Assembly (NCBI GenBank): GCA_025766275.1
Contig: JAFKAC010000005.1
Coordinates: 2,108,001-2,172,000, forward strand
Origin: Lactarius indigo
Taxonomy: Eukaryota; Basidiomycota; Agaricomycetes; Russulales; Russulaceae
Length of the DNA stretch: 64,000 nt
Direction of reading: 5' to 3'
Shown: piece by piece, positions 35,167-47,476 of the stretch
How the letters are laid out: each line of letters starts with the position of its first letter
Position numbering within the stretch: position 1 is the first letter of the stretch
The notes under the pieces: generated by a model
The model's database searches: none
Told to the model about the DNA's origin: nothing
The model's input: the letters and a program-made list of their open reading frames with translations, nothing else
Position numbers and translations under genes: made by a program

Positions 35167-36170
35167 TCACCAATCTTCCGACCCCACGGACTTAGCTCCG
35201 TCACGTGAATCTCCGCGGATGAGGCCGCCGGCGGCCCATGGAGGTGGAATTAGGCCATTGTACGCATCGTGGAGGCTAAGCGAGGCAACGAGGCAATATA
35301 TTGTACCTCGTGGGCCCGTAGGCTCAGCAGTGACCCTATCCATTGCCATGGGAAGCACATAGTCGTCAGGCGTGTGAGAAGCGACGAAGAGGATTGTTCG
35401 CTCTGCCCAGTTTCTGAGTGCATCCGTCAATTTCGCGTACGCATCGGAACCTTTAGCATACGTTCCGACTTTGACATTCTGGTCAAATTTCCGTAAAAAT
35501 TCAAGGGACAGATCAGTAACTTGAAGTTCACCAATTAGGTCCCACGTGATTAGTGCGTCGTAAATTTGCTCTGCAACGCCTAAGGTCGCAAAATATTGTG
35601 CCTAGACGGAAGTAATTCAGCTGTCCTAGTCTTCAAGATGGGATAGCGTCGTGCTCTCACATGACCTCGGAGAATCTTCTCTTCGAGAAAGAATCGAAAG
35701 AACGCGGGGCGTTGATAAAGAACAAGATGCTCAGTGAGGGGGAATATTTCCATGTGGGCACCGGTGACGACCTTCAGATATGACAGCGCACGATCAGAAT
35801 ATGGTTGGAATGTCGCTGAATTGCACCCCAAGCTCGGATCGAAATTGAGAAGAGCCACCGTGAGGGGCGCTGGTCCCTTTCCCGATCGCCCGCCTGTGGT
35901 TACATCGGTAATTGTTGTTTCGCTCATGAATTCCTCCTCTTCGTTCCAAAATGTCTGTTGGTTAGAATATCTCAGTTGAGACGTCGGAAATCGAGGATCG
36001 TTGTGACTTTCCTGGAGACAATCGAGAACCACCGCCGCGCGACTTTCGAAGTCGGAAGCACCGTCCCCGCGGCCAATGTTTCGGCCTAGGCGAGCTCCAG
36101 ATAGTAGCGCCCGATACTGCAAGGAAGCCGACCAATACGACCCTCCCCAAACAGGCAACCATCATAGATC
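35167..36170 (-). pseudogene. Fragment of a glucoamylase (GH15) gene
   Basis: The minus strand carries only the later part of a secreted starch-degrading glucoamylase catalytic domain. GGSYWSASLQYRALLSGARL corresponds to the family's FxTAxQHRALxEGxxL region. It is followed by VALLNFDPSLGCNSATFQPY, SDRALSYLKVV, then GVAEQIYDALITWDLIGELQ, VTDLSLEFLRKF, VGTYAKGSDAYAKLTDAL and HDAYNGLIPPPWAAGGL. A GT-AG intron fits between ILRGH and AQYFATLGVAEQ. The N-terminal half with the first catalytic region is absent upstream, the RYPED...GNPW segment is unrecognisable, and no starch-binding domain follows. The frame stops 16 bases from the Tc1/mariner insertion. It is read as a decayed gene. Confidence 0.75.
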
Positions 36171-37320
36171 ATAACTGTGATCGGGGTCAAGATGTCAACA
36201 TTGGAGTACAATCCAGAGAGGACGCGTCTTACGAGCTCTGATTCCAGTGTAAAGCGATCCACTGGGTATTTTCCGCCTCGGATTGAAAGAAAATCAACTC
36301 AAGGGATGCAGAAGACATTCGAACATACGTAAGCGAACTTGCAAGTTGTCAAAGGTCATCTACGCACGAATTCGGGGAAATTTACGGGTGCTTGCAGTGG
36401 CCATACCAGTTAGGCAAGAGTTCCGTGTGTGCTGAAGGTGATTTTTGGGAGCTTACAATAAGTCAGTGACATGTTGTGGTTGTGGATACAGTTCCGTATC
36501 GTGAGTTCCATATCATCTTTTCTTTCGCCCGTTGCCGAGTCATCATCATCACCACATTCCACAAGCGAGGAGTCTCATCGAAATAATACTTGGAGAATCG
36601 GTATAAGAGCAAGCAGAGGTCCTTGACCGAATAACCGCCAGGCCTACACCTTCATGGCGAAGGTGTTGGTTGGTCTGATGAATCCCTAAACGTTGTAGAC
36701 AACATAGAGTCCGTTATCAATGCTCTGTGCACCCTCTATTTGCATCGCCTTCCCGAGATCGATCGAACTGATCGACAAAGGTACTTAAGCAGAGCCAGGA
36801 CAGCACCGGGAAAAATCAAATGTTTGCAGCTGGGGACGAGAGGTGGGATCTTGCTCATTCTTCCATAGCGGTCTTCCAGACGACTTGGGAATCAGAAAAG
36901 CGAAGCCGCAATCTGTGGAGTCCAGTGTACTGATCTGAGAAAGTGAAAGTCTGTCCACAGAAGGGATTTGAGTGTGTCAAGGCAGTGGTGCCGCGGCGGG
37001 GCGCCGCGGTGCGGTCCCACGTTCTGATCGATGTTCGATCCAAAGTGGAAATCACCGATTTCGCATACACAGCTCTCGCCACGGTATTTGCATCGCGAAT
37101 AGGACGGGATATATATAAGCTTTGAATAGTACTAGCCAAACACTAATATATATTTTATCGCGCGCACACATTTGAGATATTTATTGGGAATGCGTTTGAC
37201 GATATCATACTGGCCATGCGAAGGATGCGGAGGACGATCTTGGAGTCCTGTACGCTTGGCATTTGGTCCCCGCAGTGAAGGACCCACGATGGTCACGTCC
37301 GGTTCAGCAGCCGATCTCAA
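36171..37320. other. Spacer
   Basis: No recognisable gene in about 1.15 kb. The missing N-terminal part of the neighbouring glucoamylase was looked for here and not found. Confidence 0.45.
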
Positions 37321-40027
37321 TCACGGGGATTCTGGTGGAAGATCCAGGGTAGTCGTAGTATTTGCACGGAATGAGCAATTCGCCGAAGGGGGGTCAAGAG
37401 CGTCCGGTTCCTTGCGCGAGCCAGGCTTCGGACTACCATCGCCCCCAGCAGCACCCAGCTCAGTTTCAGAGGTCCGCTTTGGAGAAGCATCGGGGGCAGT
37501 AGTAACTGTTATTGAGCGATGAGATTATGGGGAAGACGGTCAGAGGTCAGATCGAGTGACGGGTGAGTATGAAGACAGAGGCTAACCTGTAGGAAGTATA
37601 CCGTCGAGAACTGGATTAGAAGGAGCTGAAGACCGGAGATTTTGTGCATTGAACGGCGCCAGGAGGTCTGCGTTGTGTTGGAGGGAAACGGCAGCGGGTG
37701 GGGAAGTAGAGAAAAGAGGAGGGACGGATGACAAAGTTTCGGGAGCGGAGTCGGGCGTTGTGATACCTGAAGTGACAATGTCCAGCATTGCACCAGCGGC
37801 GGCTGGATCTGGTGGGGTAACAGGAATACGTAGGGCGGTTGTCTGATGAACGGGGCGGAAGTTGTCAAGCGGTGGCACACCGGTGAGGCCCTTGAGGACA
37901 GGAAGTGATGCAGGGGGTACGGACAAAGAAGGCACACCGGGACTGGTAAGGGGTGCAGGAGCTACCGCATCGTCACCATGTAGGCCGATGCGAACAAAGG
38001 TCGCGGAGGCAGAGCCGTCGTCGGTGTAAAGTGTAGAGTCCAAATGATGACCAGGGATGTTGCACAATGGATACGATGTTGGTAACGACAGAATGACATC
38101 TGAATCGCTAGTGGAGGTGGAGAAACCTGTAGGCGCAGCATCGGTACCTTGATGTAGAGTGAGGTAAACCTCACGGATCGGTTTGAGGAAATCCTCTGTG
38201 ATTATCCGGTCGTTGTCATTCTGGGCTTTTAGAACAATCTGATTCCAGAGTGCGCAGAACTCATGCTGCTGTTGAGGTGACGTATTTAGTACATTGAATC
38301 TGGAAGCTGCTCTCAGAACCTTCGAGTACGGATATGAGAACGGCTGGCTAAATTGCCGGCGAGTAATTTGAGTCAATATGGCAAGTGACAGGCTGTCCCC
38401 CTGTACGGCGTAGTCTCAGAGGACGGATTCTGGGATACCCAGTTCGCTGGAGGCAAGAATAAACCAAGAGTCATCGCGTCGTCGTGCTTTGCAACAACAC
38501 CAAAAATTATGGCTTGGATATACGTGGTAGTTCTTACGTCCTTGCCCTCGCCCCAGCCTCTCACTCATGTGCAATTTTAGCAGATTGCACTGGCCCATAC
38601 TGGTCTTCGGACAAGATTATGTCGAGGATCGTCCAAAGCCATGAACGAGAAATGTCTATAGGATTGATTGCCTTCGCACATACGATGGCCCGCCGACTTT
38701 TGACCTGCTCAGGGAGCAAGTCGGATGAGAATGTGCGGTCTAACAATCCAATCAATGCCATTAAAAGCTTCTCCATTTGCTCATCGGCGAGTCTTGGTAG
38801 AGGATCGTCGACCACGTTCGAGCTGCGAAAGCCAGGTAAGCCAGACAAGAAGCGCTCCAGTTCGTGATCTTCGTCCAAACTGTCGAACGTCACAGGAAGG
38901 TGCGAGTATCAATCTCTGATGGGGATATCAGAGCGGATTCCTCGGCTGTCTTCTGGAAGCCTTGCACAAGCAATTTACGATAACTTTGCTCGAGGTGGTA
39001 GAAGCGGAAGTGGGATGGAAAACGACGAACCAACCCGGTAAACCACCGAAGAACCCCATAGATGACATATGGTATCCCATTAACAATGCGCCACGCCAGG
39101 AGGGAGAGTGGAGTACGGTATGGGTTATCATGGCGGATAATTGGGATGAACGTGATACACCCGTACAGCGCCGTGCACACGCTGACCCATGACAGCACCA
39201 ACTTGAAAATAGTGAGATTAACATTCCATAAGAACACGACTAGACCGGCAAGGAACAGGAACAGGGAAAGATGTAACAATGTGGGCAATGCTTCAACCGC
39301 CCACGGAAGGAAAAATTTGTCGACGCCTTCAGCAAAGAATGAACGGATGCGCGCTCGCTTGTGTGGACTATAATGTGGCTGAGTGATCTTGAGGTATCTC
39401 CGCGCCCACTGCTGTAGAAATGTCGCGAGTAGAGCACAAGTAAGACTGATCACCAAGCTCAAGAACCAAAGCGAATTGACCCAGACGGCATAGTTTGGTG
39501 GAGAAAATGGGGGTGGGGAAGTGGGGAGAGTACTCGAAGTACTGGATTGATTTGGGTTGGAAACAGTCTGGTAGATATTTGCAAGGTAGAAATTGGAAGT
39601 GTCCTGTGGGTTCGGTCGAATGTCCTGAATCGACACGGAGATCAACGATGCGACGGCAGCAGAGAATAAACCGGTCTTCATGAGGCGAGTCCGTGAAACA
39701 GCGCACGCCATTGAAAAATAGCAACGCACAAAGATAAGAATCCCGTCAGCACCTGCTTTCCATCCTTCGGCCATTTTCTTGTCTTCTTCCGTAGCCATTT
39801 CTAAATAAAGTGAAAAGATAGGCCCGGACCCATCGACAAAGTTGAATGCACCCTGCGGTGCTTGGTTCTGCCCCAAATAGGGCGGGTACTGGTGATCACC
39901 TGTGGGTGTGTCAGTGGCTGGTGAGGATGGCAAGGATAGAACTAAGGGGGAGTAAGGTACCTGTTCCGAGTCCCGGGCCTATACCTGCCTCGGCTACATT
40001 GACATCCCTAGGATGAGCCTGGGACAT
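37321..40027 (-). pseudogene. DUF6535 membrane protein gene with an in-frame stop
   Basis: The gene starts MSQAHPRDVNVAEAGIGPGL at 40027. Exons then give the DUF6535 core: WKAGADGILIF, TGLFSAAVASLISVSIQDI, WVNSLWFLSLVISLTCALLA, TFLQQWARRYLKITQP and two further helices near LPTLLHLSLFLFLAGLVVF. The cytoplasmic repeat-like part FDSLDEDHELERFLSGLPGF and LIGLLDRTFSSDLLPEQVK follows. After an intron the family's LGIPESVLRDYAxQGDS motif reads LGIPESVL-stop-DYAVQGDS: TGA at 38416-38418 replaces the usual Arg codon. Downstream the frame is otherwise open to a natural stop at 37321, through HEFCALWNQIV and a long Pro/Ser/Thr-rich tail. Function of the family is unknown. The single lesion may make a truncated membrane protein or mark early decay. 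Confidence 0.82.
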
Positions 40028-41948
40028 TGAAGATTATGGTATTGGTTGATTGAGGAGAACACAAGGTATTGAGGTGGAATGCGTTAAGAGTGACCGCCCC
40101 TTGGCCGGTCGCAAGGCGCTTTACACTGAGGCGATGCAGGATCGAACTGCAAGCGCTCGATGCCTCAACGGTAAAAATAGGCTTCAATTCTTATATTATG
40201 TGCTGTCATAAGTCATTTCTGCGTTATGTGGTAGAAAAAGTGGGGGAAGCCTGACACGAAAACCTCTCCTCTAATTGTACTAAGCAGCGAAGAGGGAACA
40301 CCATAAAAACGGGTGAATATAACGCAGCTATTGCCAGTGGACATTTCGCCCCGGCCGGGCCGTGCGGACGAAATACCAGTTCAGCGTTAGCGCCGTTCTC
40401 AAGCTCCCCGTGTTCCGTCGCCATCGTCGTTGGCTACAACTATTGAGGCCTGAAGTCTAAGGCTTCATACGTGTCATCCATGGCGCTGCGAACCCCTCCT
40501 TTTTTAAATTTTGGGTCTTTATTCCTCAGCCTGGACATAAGATGTTACCGTTTGCCTTGCCGTTTGTTCGCTCACGTGGGCGGTCGGTAACGGAGCGAGG
40601 ATCGACCTCCCAGGTCGTCGCTTATCCAGCTTCTAGGCTGCTGGACCTCCGAGAAGAGGGAGATGTTGGCTAAGGCATCGAGGATGAGATACAACATGAT
40701 GGCTCTCGTCCAACGACACCGCTCTCGAACCTCCAGCCCTATTTGACATCATTTCCAAGCACTCCTGCGCACTCATAAATCTTGGGTTGATATGCGGTGG
40801 CCGCGTCCCGACACACGGACTCGTCAACCGGCCACCAGCACTTCACGAAGCACCGCGCCATGCGGGTGATCTCTTGATTACAGTAAAGACAACCAGCAGC
40901 GGGATGGCATGGCGTTGCGTGACGTCAATGCGGTGTTTCACGACTCGCGCTGTCTCTCTCTACCCTTCGTGGCCCGCGATCTGTGAGCGCTGTGAGCGCT
41001 CACATTACCACCAGCTCCGTTAATTTTAAACAGTATTTTTTTCTCCACCAACCACAACACGACTGTACGCGCGCCACGCTCTGCACTACGCTTATTGCCC
41101 CCGCGGACGGAATCGTTCAAGTTGGGATTTGGCCGCTGTCCGCCAAATCCGTTTCGCAATGAGACGAACCCTTGTCGCGATGACATGCGCAGCCCCAGAA
41201 TGTAGCCGTACAGTGGTTGGGGAACCCAGTTCACTCCGTCGTGAAATCACTGTGATGGGAGATACTGTTTGATCTGAGTGCCACAACTGAAAGACCCCTG
41301 GGTCCCACCACTCGCAGGGCCTGGGAACGCAGACATGTCATTGGACCATATCGAAGCGAGGCACGGGGCCACTCGTGACATTTCCGGCGCTTCCACCGTG
41401 AGAACGGTGCTCACCAGCAGTGGCCCCCTTTGGCGTGGATCCGAAGTCACGTCAATTATGCGTGAGGAGGGCGAGAACGTCGATCAGAACGCGGGGCCTC
41501 GCCGCCGCCGGCAGCCCTCCCAAAACCGTATCAACGTACTTAAAAGCCTGAAATGCTGAACCAGCGCCTTTACGCCGGGCCTCGTCTCACCCCACACAAT
41601 CCCCGCCTCACCGAATAAACAGACATATCAAGGCCCAGGCCAAAGATGAGAGTGACATGATCTAAATAATTTTGTGGAACGAGTGTCTGGCGTTGGGTTA
41701 TCTGTTTTTTTTTTTTCTTTCTAAAAAATACATACATCGCAATGCTTCACGAACTTTTGAACGCATTAGCCGGTAAAAGGCGAGGGATTTTAGTCTCTTC
41801 TCGCACAAGACAAAGCAGCGTCGCACCGCACCGCACCGCACCGAGAGAGCCCTGCTCATTACAAGTCGACGACGGCGCACACTCGTTCCCACACATACAC
41901 ACACTCGCACACACCCCAAAACCCTGGTATCAATCAGCGCCTGTCCTG
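40028..41948. other. Gene-poor spacer
   Basis: About 1.9 kb without a recognisable gene. It holds a tRNA-like T-arm stub (about 40120-40161) and a short (CGCAC)n microsatellite at 41822-41842. Open frames at 40787-41023, 40938-41234 and 41278-41559 have no family features. Confidence 0.45.
40120..40161 (-). other. tRNA-derived stub (T-arm and acceptor only)
   Basis: On the minus strand the words tgcag-ttcgatc-ctgca form a T-arm with a B-box-like GTTCGATCC, followed by tcgcctca. The 5' side tgaggc pairs with this end but lies only about 30 bases before it, so the D and anticodon arms are missing. It cannot be a functional tRNA; it may be a SINE or tRNA relic. Confidence 0.3.
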
Positions 41949-43569
41949 TCAAAATGTGCTTGCCCACGCCTCGAGATCAAAGTTTGTCGCCTGCGCGTGT
42001 ACGATCCATTCGTGATTCTGAGAAATTGCAAAGTTAAGATAGAACAAAATTGACGCCCGCGCAGCGCACACACGTGCGAGCCCGTTTAGGGTTGGAGGGG
42101 GTACGCACCAAGAGATCTTTCGGCGTCTGTCGTTGATCTGGATCCTTCAGCAGGCAGCTGTTCACAAAGTCCTCGGCCACCTTCGGGAACCGGCCGTCCG
42201 ATGTGAGCTTTGGCGCGGGTTCGTTCACGATATGTTGTAGTAGCTCGAGGATGCTCATGGTCATGCCGCCCCCTTGTAGACTCACTCCCTTGCTCTTCCG
42301 CCGGTTGCGCTTGCTCTCCTTGCTCTTATCTTTTTTCTTCTCCAGTGGAACTGGCCGCGCAGGCGAGAGCGTGCCCTCAAAGTCGGACAGGTCAGAGTCG
42401 TCGTCAGAAGCGGATTCCGAGAACGGGAACCGCCCGAGAGCGAGCTCGATGAGTGAAATCCCAAGGGACCATACATCTGACTTGACGGTGTATTGTGCAC
42501 CCTGTATCCGTTCAGGCTGCAAAGATATCATCGAGTCTCAGCGACTTCGATGTTTCGTCAGTACCATGGAGATGGCACGCACGCTCATATAGGTTGATGT
42601 CCCAACAAATGTATCCGCGATCGAATTGATGAGTTCCCCTGATACGCCAAAATCACATATCTTAATTTGGCCCTTGGAATTGCACAGAATATTAGAAGGC
42701 TTAATATCTGGTCGTTGCACCTGATGAGTGAATTATATCATTCGGAAACCGTGGAGATGACGTACCACGGTGAATGATACGGTGGACGTCATAGAGATAT
42801 GTGAGGCCTTCGAGGACGGCATGTGCGACGTTAGCCACAACCTCAATGTCGATCGCGCCTATCCGCTTGTAAATACCGTCGAGTGAACCCTTGTCCATAA
42901 ACTCCATGCAGATGCAGATATTGGGGTCGGACAAAAACGCGCCATAAAACGAGATGATGTACTCCGAGTGGCAGTCATGCATGATCTGCAGCTCGCGCAA
43001 AATCTGTTTGCGCACGGACGGCTTCGCGTCGATAAGGACGATCTGTCGACACAAAACACTGTGAGTGAGCGCATGGCGAGCGCAACAACGACCGCAATTA
43101 CCTTTTTGGCCATGATGGTGTGCGTCGGGACGTGTTCCACCTTCTTCACGCTCCCGCCGTTGCCCTGCCCAAGTTCATTCAGGTCCTTGAGGTCCTCGTC
43201 GCGCAGGTCATACTTGACCTCCGCGTTCATGTCGAGGTTCGCGAGCGTGTTCGACAGCGTCGTGTGGTATGTCATGCGCTTCATGTTCGCGGCCGTGTTC
43301 GCGCTCGCAGGTGCGGATGTCGGGCCTGGTGCGACGGCGAGTAGCCCGTCGCCTCCAGAACCAGTATCGCCTGTTGGCGCGTCGGCAGCTACCTTCGGCT
43401 TGAGGTTCATAGGTGGAGGCCGCTTCTTGCCGCCTCCCCCGGCGGGCTTGGTCGCCGGTGCCAGACGTGTGGGGACCGGGGCCTCCGTCGTCTCGGGGGC
43501 GGGCTCGGGCTGGGCGGTGACGTCGAGTTGGAGCGCCTTAAAATTACGCTTGGAACGGAGGCGGCTCAT
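41949..43569 (-). CDS. MAP kinase kinase, Ste7/Fuz7-like
   Basis: This is a dual-specificity kinase that phosphorylates a MAPK. The N-terminus (ATG at 43569) has a MAPK docking-type site [11 protein letters not shown] and a Pro/Ala-rich linker. The kinase domain shows [14 protein letters not shown] (glycine loop), MAKK (ATP-binding Lys), [27 protein letters not shown] (catalytic loop), [19 protein letters not shown] (DFG plus activation segment with the S-I-A-D-T pair typical of MEKs) and [20 protein letters not shown]. An insertion rich in Ser, Asp and Lys follows PFSES, as in fungal Ste7 homologues. The last exon reads [20 protein letters not shown] and ends with TGA at 41949-41951. A pheromone/filamentation MAPK cascade is the likely setting. 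It looks intact. Confidence 0.92.
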
Positions 43570-44315
43570 TGTGCCCTCGTGCGCAGACGCTTCGTGTCGG
43601 GAAAAGCGGAGGATGGTGGGCGTTGCAGTTGCGTTGCGTTGCGTCGCAGCAACAGGGAACGCGGTGGGAAGGGGGAAAGGGAGAGGAATAAGGGTATGAG
43701 ATGAAGAGACAAGAGATGAGACGGGATGTCTTGGTTTTGAACTAGTACAATTACATAATTGATGCCCGCCTCAGCATAACACGAACGACTCTTGGTATAA
43801 GGCTCGGTACAAGCGCCGACGTTCCATGATCTCTGCATGGAAACACAAAAGGAACTTCTGATTAGCCTTGTGGTGCAGTCGCTTCGACCAGAGCCCAGCC
43901 TTTTCATTTGTGGCTACGTGCAAGTTGCCCATGTTCACAACTCAATGAGAATGTACAATTCGGAGTTACACACCAGTCAAAGGCACAACGCTATTGTGAC
44001 GCGTTTACGGCAATGTACAAAGTCGCGATGCAGTTGGTTCATCGAGTCATCACATGATACCCTGAAAAGAACATGACTCCCAATGGATCTAACTTCTGAC
44101 TAGTTCCCAGTCAACCCGACAGTACTCAACCCGACAGTACACTCTCACGCACGCGATACCTGTCCCAAGGACCCCAAACCGACGAGAAGCAAATTGGTGG
44201 GGGCCCTACGGCGCCCACAGAAGCACATCCAACCAACGATACGTTCTCCGTTTGTTGTACTGTACTTACTGTAACCCGGAGAAGCGCGAAGAATGTGGCG
44301 TCTCCGTTGACTGGG
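43570..44315. other. Spacer between MAPKK start and APC2 end
   Basis: 746 bases, no gene recognised. Both neighbours are on the minus strand, so this carries the MAPKK promoter. Confidence 0.5.
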
Positions 44316-47300
44316 TTACCGGTTGAGACGCCAAATGCCGTCCTTGACACTGACGAGGCCTTCGCGACGCGCCGCATCCATGAACGCGCCGAGTTGGTCG
44401 ACCGTCCGGTCGTACCCCTGCGCGAATTTGAGCATCGTCTGGATGCGGTCTATCGGGAGCCCGCCGAGGTTCGTGAGCATGCCCTCAATGAACTATCGCA
44501 ATCCGTCACACGCGCTCGCCTAGCACCGGCAGCACGGAGCACGCACCTTCCAATACACCTTCATTTGCTCCGCCTGTTGTTGCTGCACCGTGAGCACGGC
44601 CGGCTCTTCCTCCGCGAGCGCCGTACGCGACCCGGCCGTCGTCATCCCCACCGTCCCGGCACCGGCATCCTCGGGTACGCGCTCGAGTAGACGGAAGCGT
44701 TGCACGTCTACGTCTTCGGTCTCTTCTCGCAGGACTCCACGATCGACCCACGCTAACAGAGCTTTAAGCGCAGCTGAGCGCTCGACGCTGCCGACACGCG
44801 CAATGAGGTCGTTCAATGTCCAGACATCTGACGACGGCGAAACCAAGTGAGCCCGCTCTGGCACTGGAAGATCGGACGAGGAACTATACCCTGCTCCGAG
44901 AAAAGCTCGATAAATGCGGCTTCCAGGGGCGGGACATCCGCGCTGACTGTGCGGTCTTGCAACTCTATCTCGAGACGGATACTCCCGAGGTGTGAGAGCC
45001 AGCGCAGTTTCTTGTCGGGTTTGAACGTCGTGAACTCGCGCGCGTACGCCTCTTGAATTCTACATGTGGTTTGATACGTAGGCCAAGGGGAAATAAGAGG
45101 ATGACGTACTCGTGCAGTTGGCCGGGCATTCGGATCTTGGAGGATTGGAACTGCGGCCAAAAGTGCCGAGAGATGATGGTTGGGTGCATCACGGACTACA
45201 CGACATTTAGCAGCGATCGAATGGATAGATTGCCTACTCACCGAATTCTGAGCCTGCACATGCTGGTCTATTCGCTTGGAGTCCGTCATGTCCTTGAGCA
45301 TAACCTCGCAAACTTGCAACGGTGCTTCACCAAAGCGAATCTTGAGAATCTCCAAATTCCTGCGCTATTTGTGTGATATAAGTGAGAGATCTACAAAGCA
45401 AGGCGGAGAATCGGTTTCACCTCCTTCTCGTAATTTCCATCGGTGACCGCGAGGAGACGCTGAGCAAGTAGAACCTGGAGCTCCTTGACGAAGAGATCCT
45501 TCGAATCGTAGATACTAACGAGGGTGCTGACGACATCGCTGGGCTTGTTGGCCCGGAAGTCTATCGCACCGATCAGGGCCGATCGTGTGAGAAGGACGAA
45601 AACTCTGAAAACTCTACCTGGACCAGCATCGATAGGCTCTGGTTCCCAACTCGGATCTGTGTAGTCATCTACTTGAGCGCTCTGCAGCGGCTGAATGGGT
45701 TCATCATCATCAACCAACGAATCACCACTTTCTCCGTCTACGACTAGACTGGCAACGATACAGCGAATGGTGTCAGGTCGGTCACTGGGAGTGTGAATGC
45801 GCTCAGTAAGTGCTTCCGTGCCACAAATTGGGGAAGCTCACCGGAGATAGCGTCTGATCGGGTCCGCCACTTTAAACAACAGGACCCCGGGTGGGTCTAT
45901 GACGCGTAGGCATCGTATCAATGACACATATTGTGTTAAAATGTCCTTGGTATCTGCACCGGGATGAAGTAGTCGCTTCTTGTTACTGCATACATTCAAC
46001 CGGGAGAACTGAAAGCCGAACCAATGAAACACTCACGCTTTACGCAAAGCTCGGACGAGCTGGGTGCGCTGATCGACACGTTGTAAGCATTCCTGGAGCA
46101 CGCCGCAGTTATTAGGGTGCGAAGCCAGAAATACGTCATTTTTTCTTACTTTGAGATCATGAAGCGCATGAGTCGAATCGGGGTAGTCAATGACGATATC
46201 GAACATCTCTTTGGTTCTTGAAACATATGACAAACGTCAAGGGGCGCCGCGGATGAAACACAAAGAAACGTTCCTACCGAAGATCGCACAGCGTCTTGCA
46301 GACATGGAAGTCGAATCGAGATCCGACTCCCTGCAACATCGTCCTGGCTTCCTCGGCTGACAGACGTACGAGTCAAGCCGAATGACAGGGAGAGGGGGGG
46401 GAGCAGGGCCACGCACCGGTCTTCGCGCCCCTAGCGTACGGCAACAACATCCACGGCACGACCTTCTCGGCCATCCACTCCCGCAGCTGGCTCAGCATCG
46501 GCTCGTCCCACTTGCCCGCACACGTCTCGAGCACGTGCGTCTCGATGTGCTCGTAGCACACGCTCGCGATGAGCGACTCATAGCGGTCCGCGAGACCGAG
46601 CAGCTCGAAGGACGGCCAGAGCCGCGAGTCCTGCACGGACGCAGGTACGTCCGGCGTGGCGCCCTCCGTGAAGAGCGCGAGCGTCGCCGCGAGGAGCCTC
46701 TTGAAGCCCGCCGCGAAAGCCGCGGGAAGGACGGAGAACACGTGGGTCTGGAAGTTGACGATGTATGCGGACGATATGGTCTGCCCTAGCCTAGACGGGC
46801 TGGTGTCGTAGCACGGAAGGGGGGGAAACGATGCAGGAAGTGGGGAGGAGACACTCACTCGCCACCGGGAGCCCATGCGAAGTACCAATCCGCCAATCGC
46901 AGCACGAGTCGGCCGATCACGTCGGGGTCCCCGCTAGCCTGCGAGAGCTGCAGTTCCTGTCTGACGATAGCGACGAACGACGCACATCGTACTCTGCCAT
47001 AAACTTCATCACGTCATCCGTGATTAGGTGCTGATTTCGACGCATATCCTCTAGCACATACTTATTTCCGGACACGCTCGAGACGAGGAGAGAGAAAACG
47101 CACCGACAAAGCTCTCTAGAAGCATGGGCAACATCCGGCACTGCATCAGCACGTCGAAAGCGCTTCTTATTTCATGTGTATCTGCAACCAACGACGAATG
47201 TTCGACGGATACATACAGAAAGCCCACGCATATACTCACTGAAATCCTTTGGCGGTGCGCCCAGATCCCGTGGGCGGAGAAACTCAGCAGCGACTGCCCA

Positions 47301-47476
47301 GGCCTAGCGCGTGCGCCTTTGAACGCGCCGCACGCATCGAGAAAGGACAAAACCGAACCGCGCACCTTGCTGAACTCTATAAGCCCAGAGATACCCACTC
47401 CAGTGCGATTGAGACGGTTGAAAGAGTCTTGCCATTTCGCGGCGACTTGGTTGCGCAGAGCCTCGGAGGCCGCCAT
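44316..47476 (-). CDS. APC2: Anaphase-promoting complex subunit 2 (cullin)
   Basis: This is the cullin-like scaffold of the APC/C ubiquitin ligase, which with the RING subunit Apc11 targets cyclins and securin. The ATG at 47476 opens MAASEALRNQVAAKWQDSF. Several short introns follow. The cullin-homology part includes ELQVLLAQRLLAVTDGNYEK, ILKIRFGEAPLQVCEVMLKD and DMTDSKRIDQHV, which is a hallmark of Apc2. Then come SSDVWTLNDLIARVGSVERS and an Ala/Glu/Gln-rich linker. The C-terminal winged-helix domain reads YWKFIEGMLTNLGGLPIDRI, QTMLKFAQGYDRTVDQLGAF and VSVKDGIWRLNR, ending with TAA at 44316-44318. The protein is full length at both ends by family pattern, although some internal exon joins are approximate. 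Confidence 0.9.
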
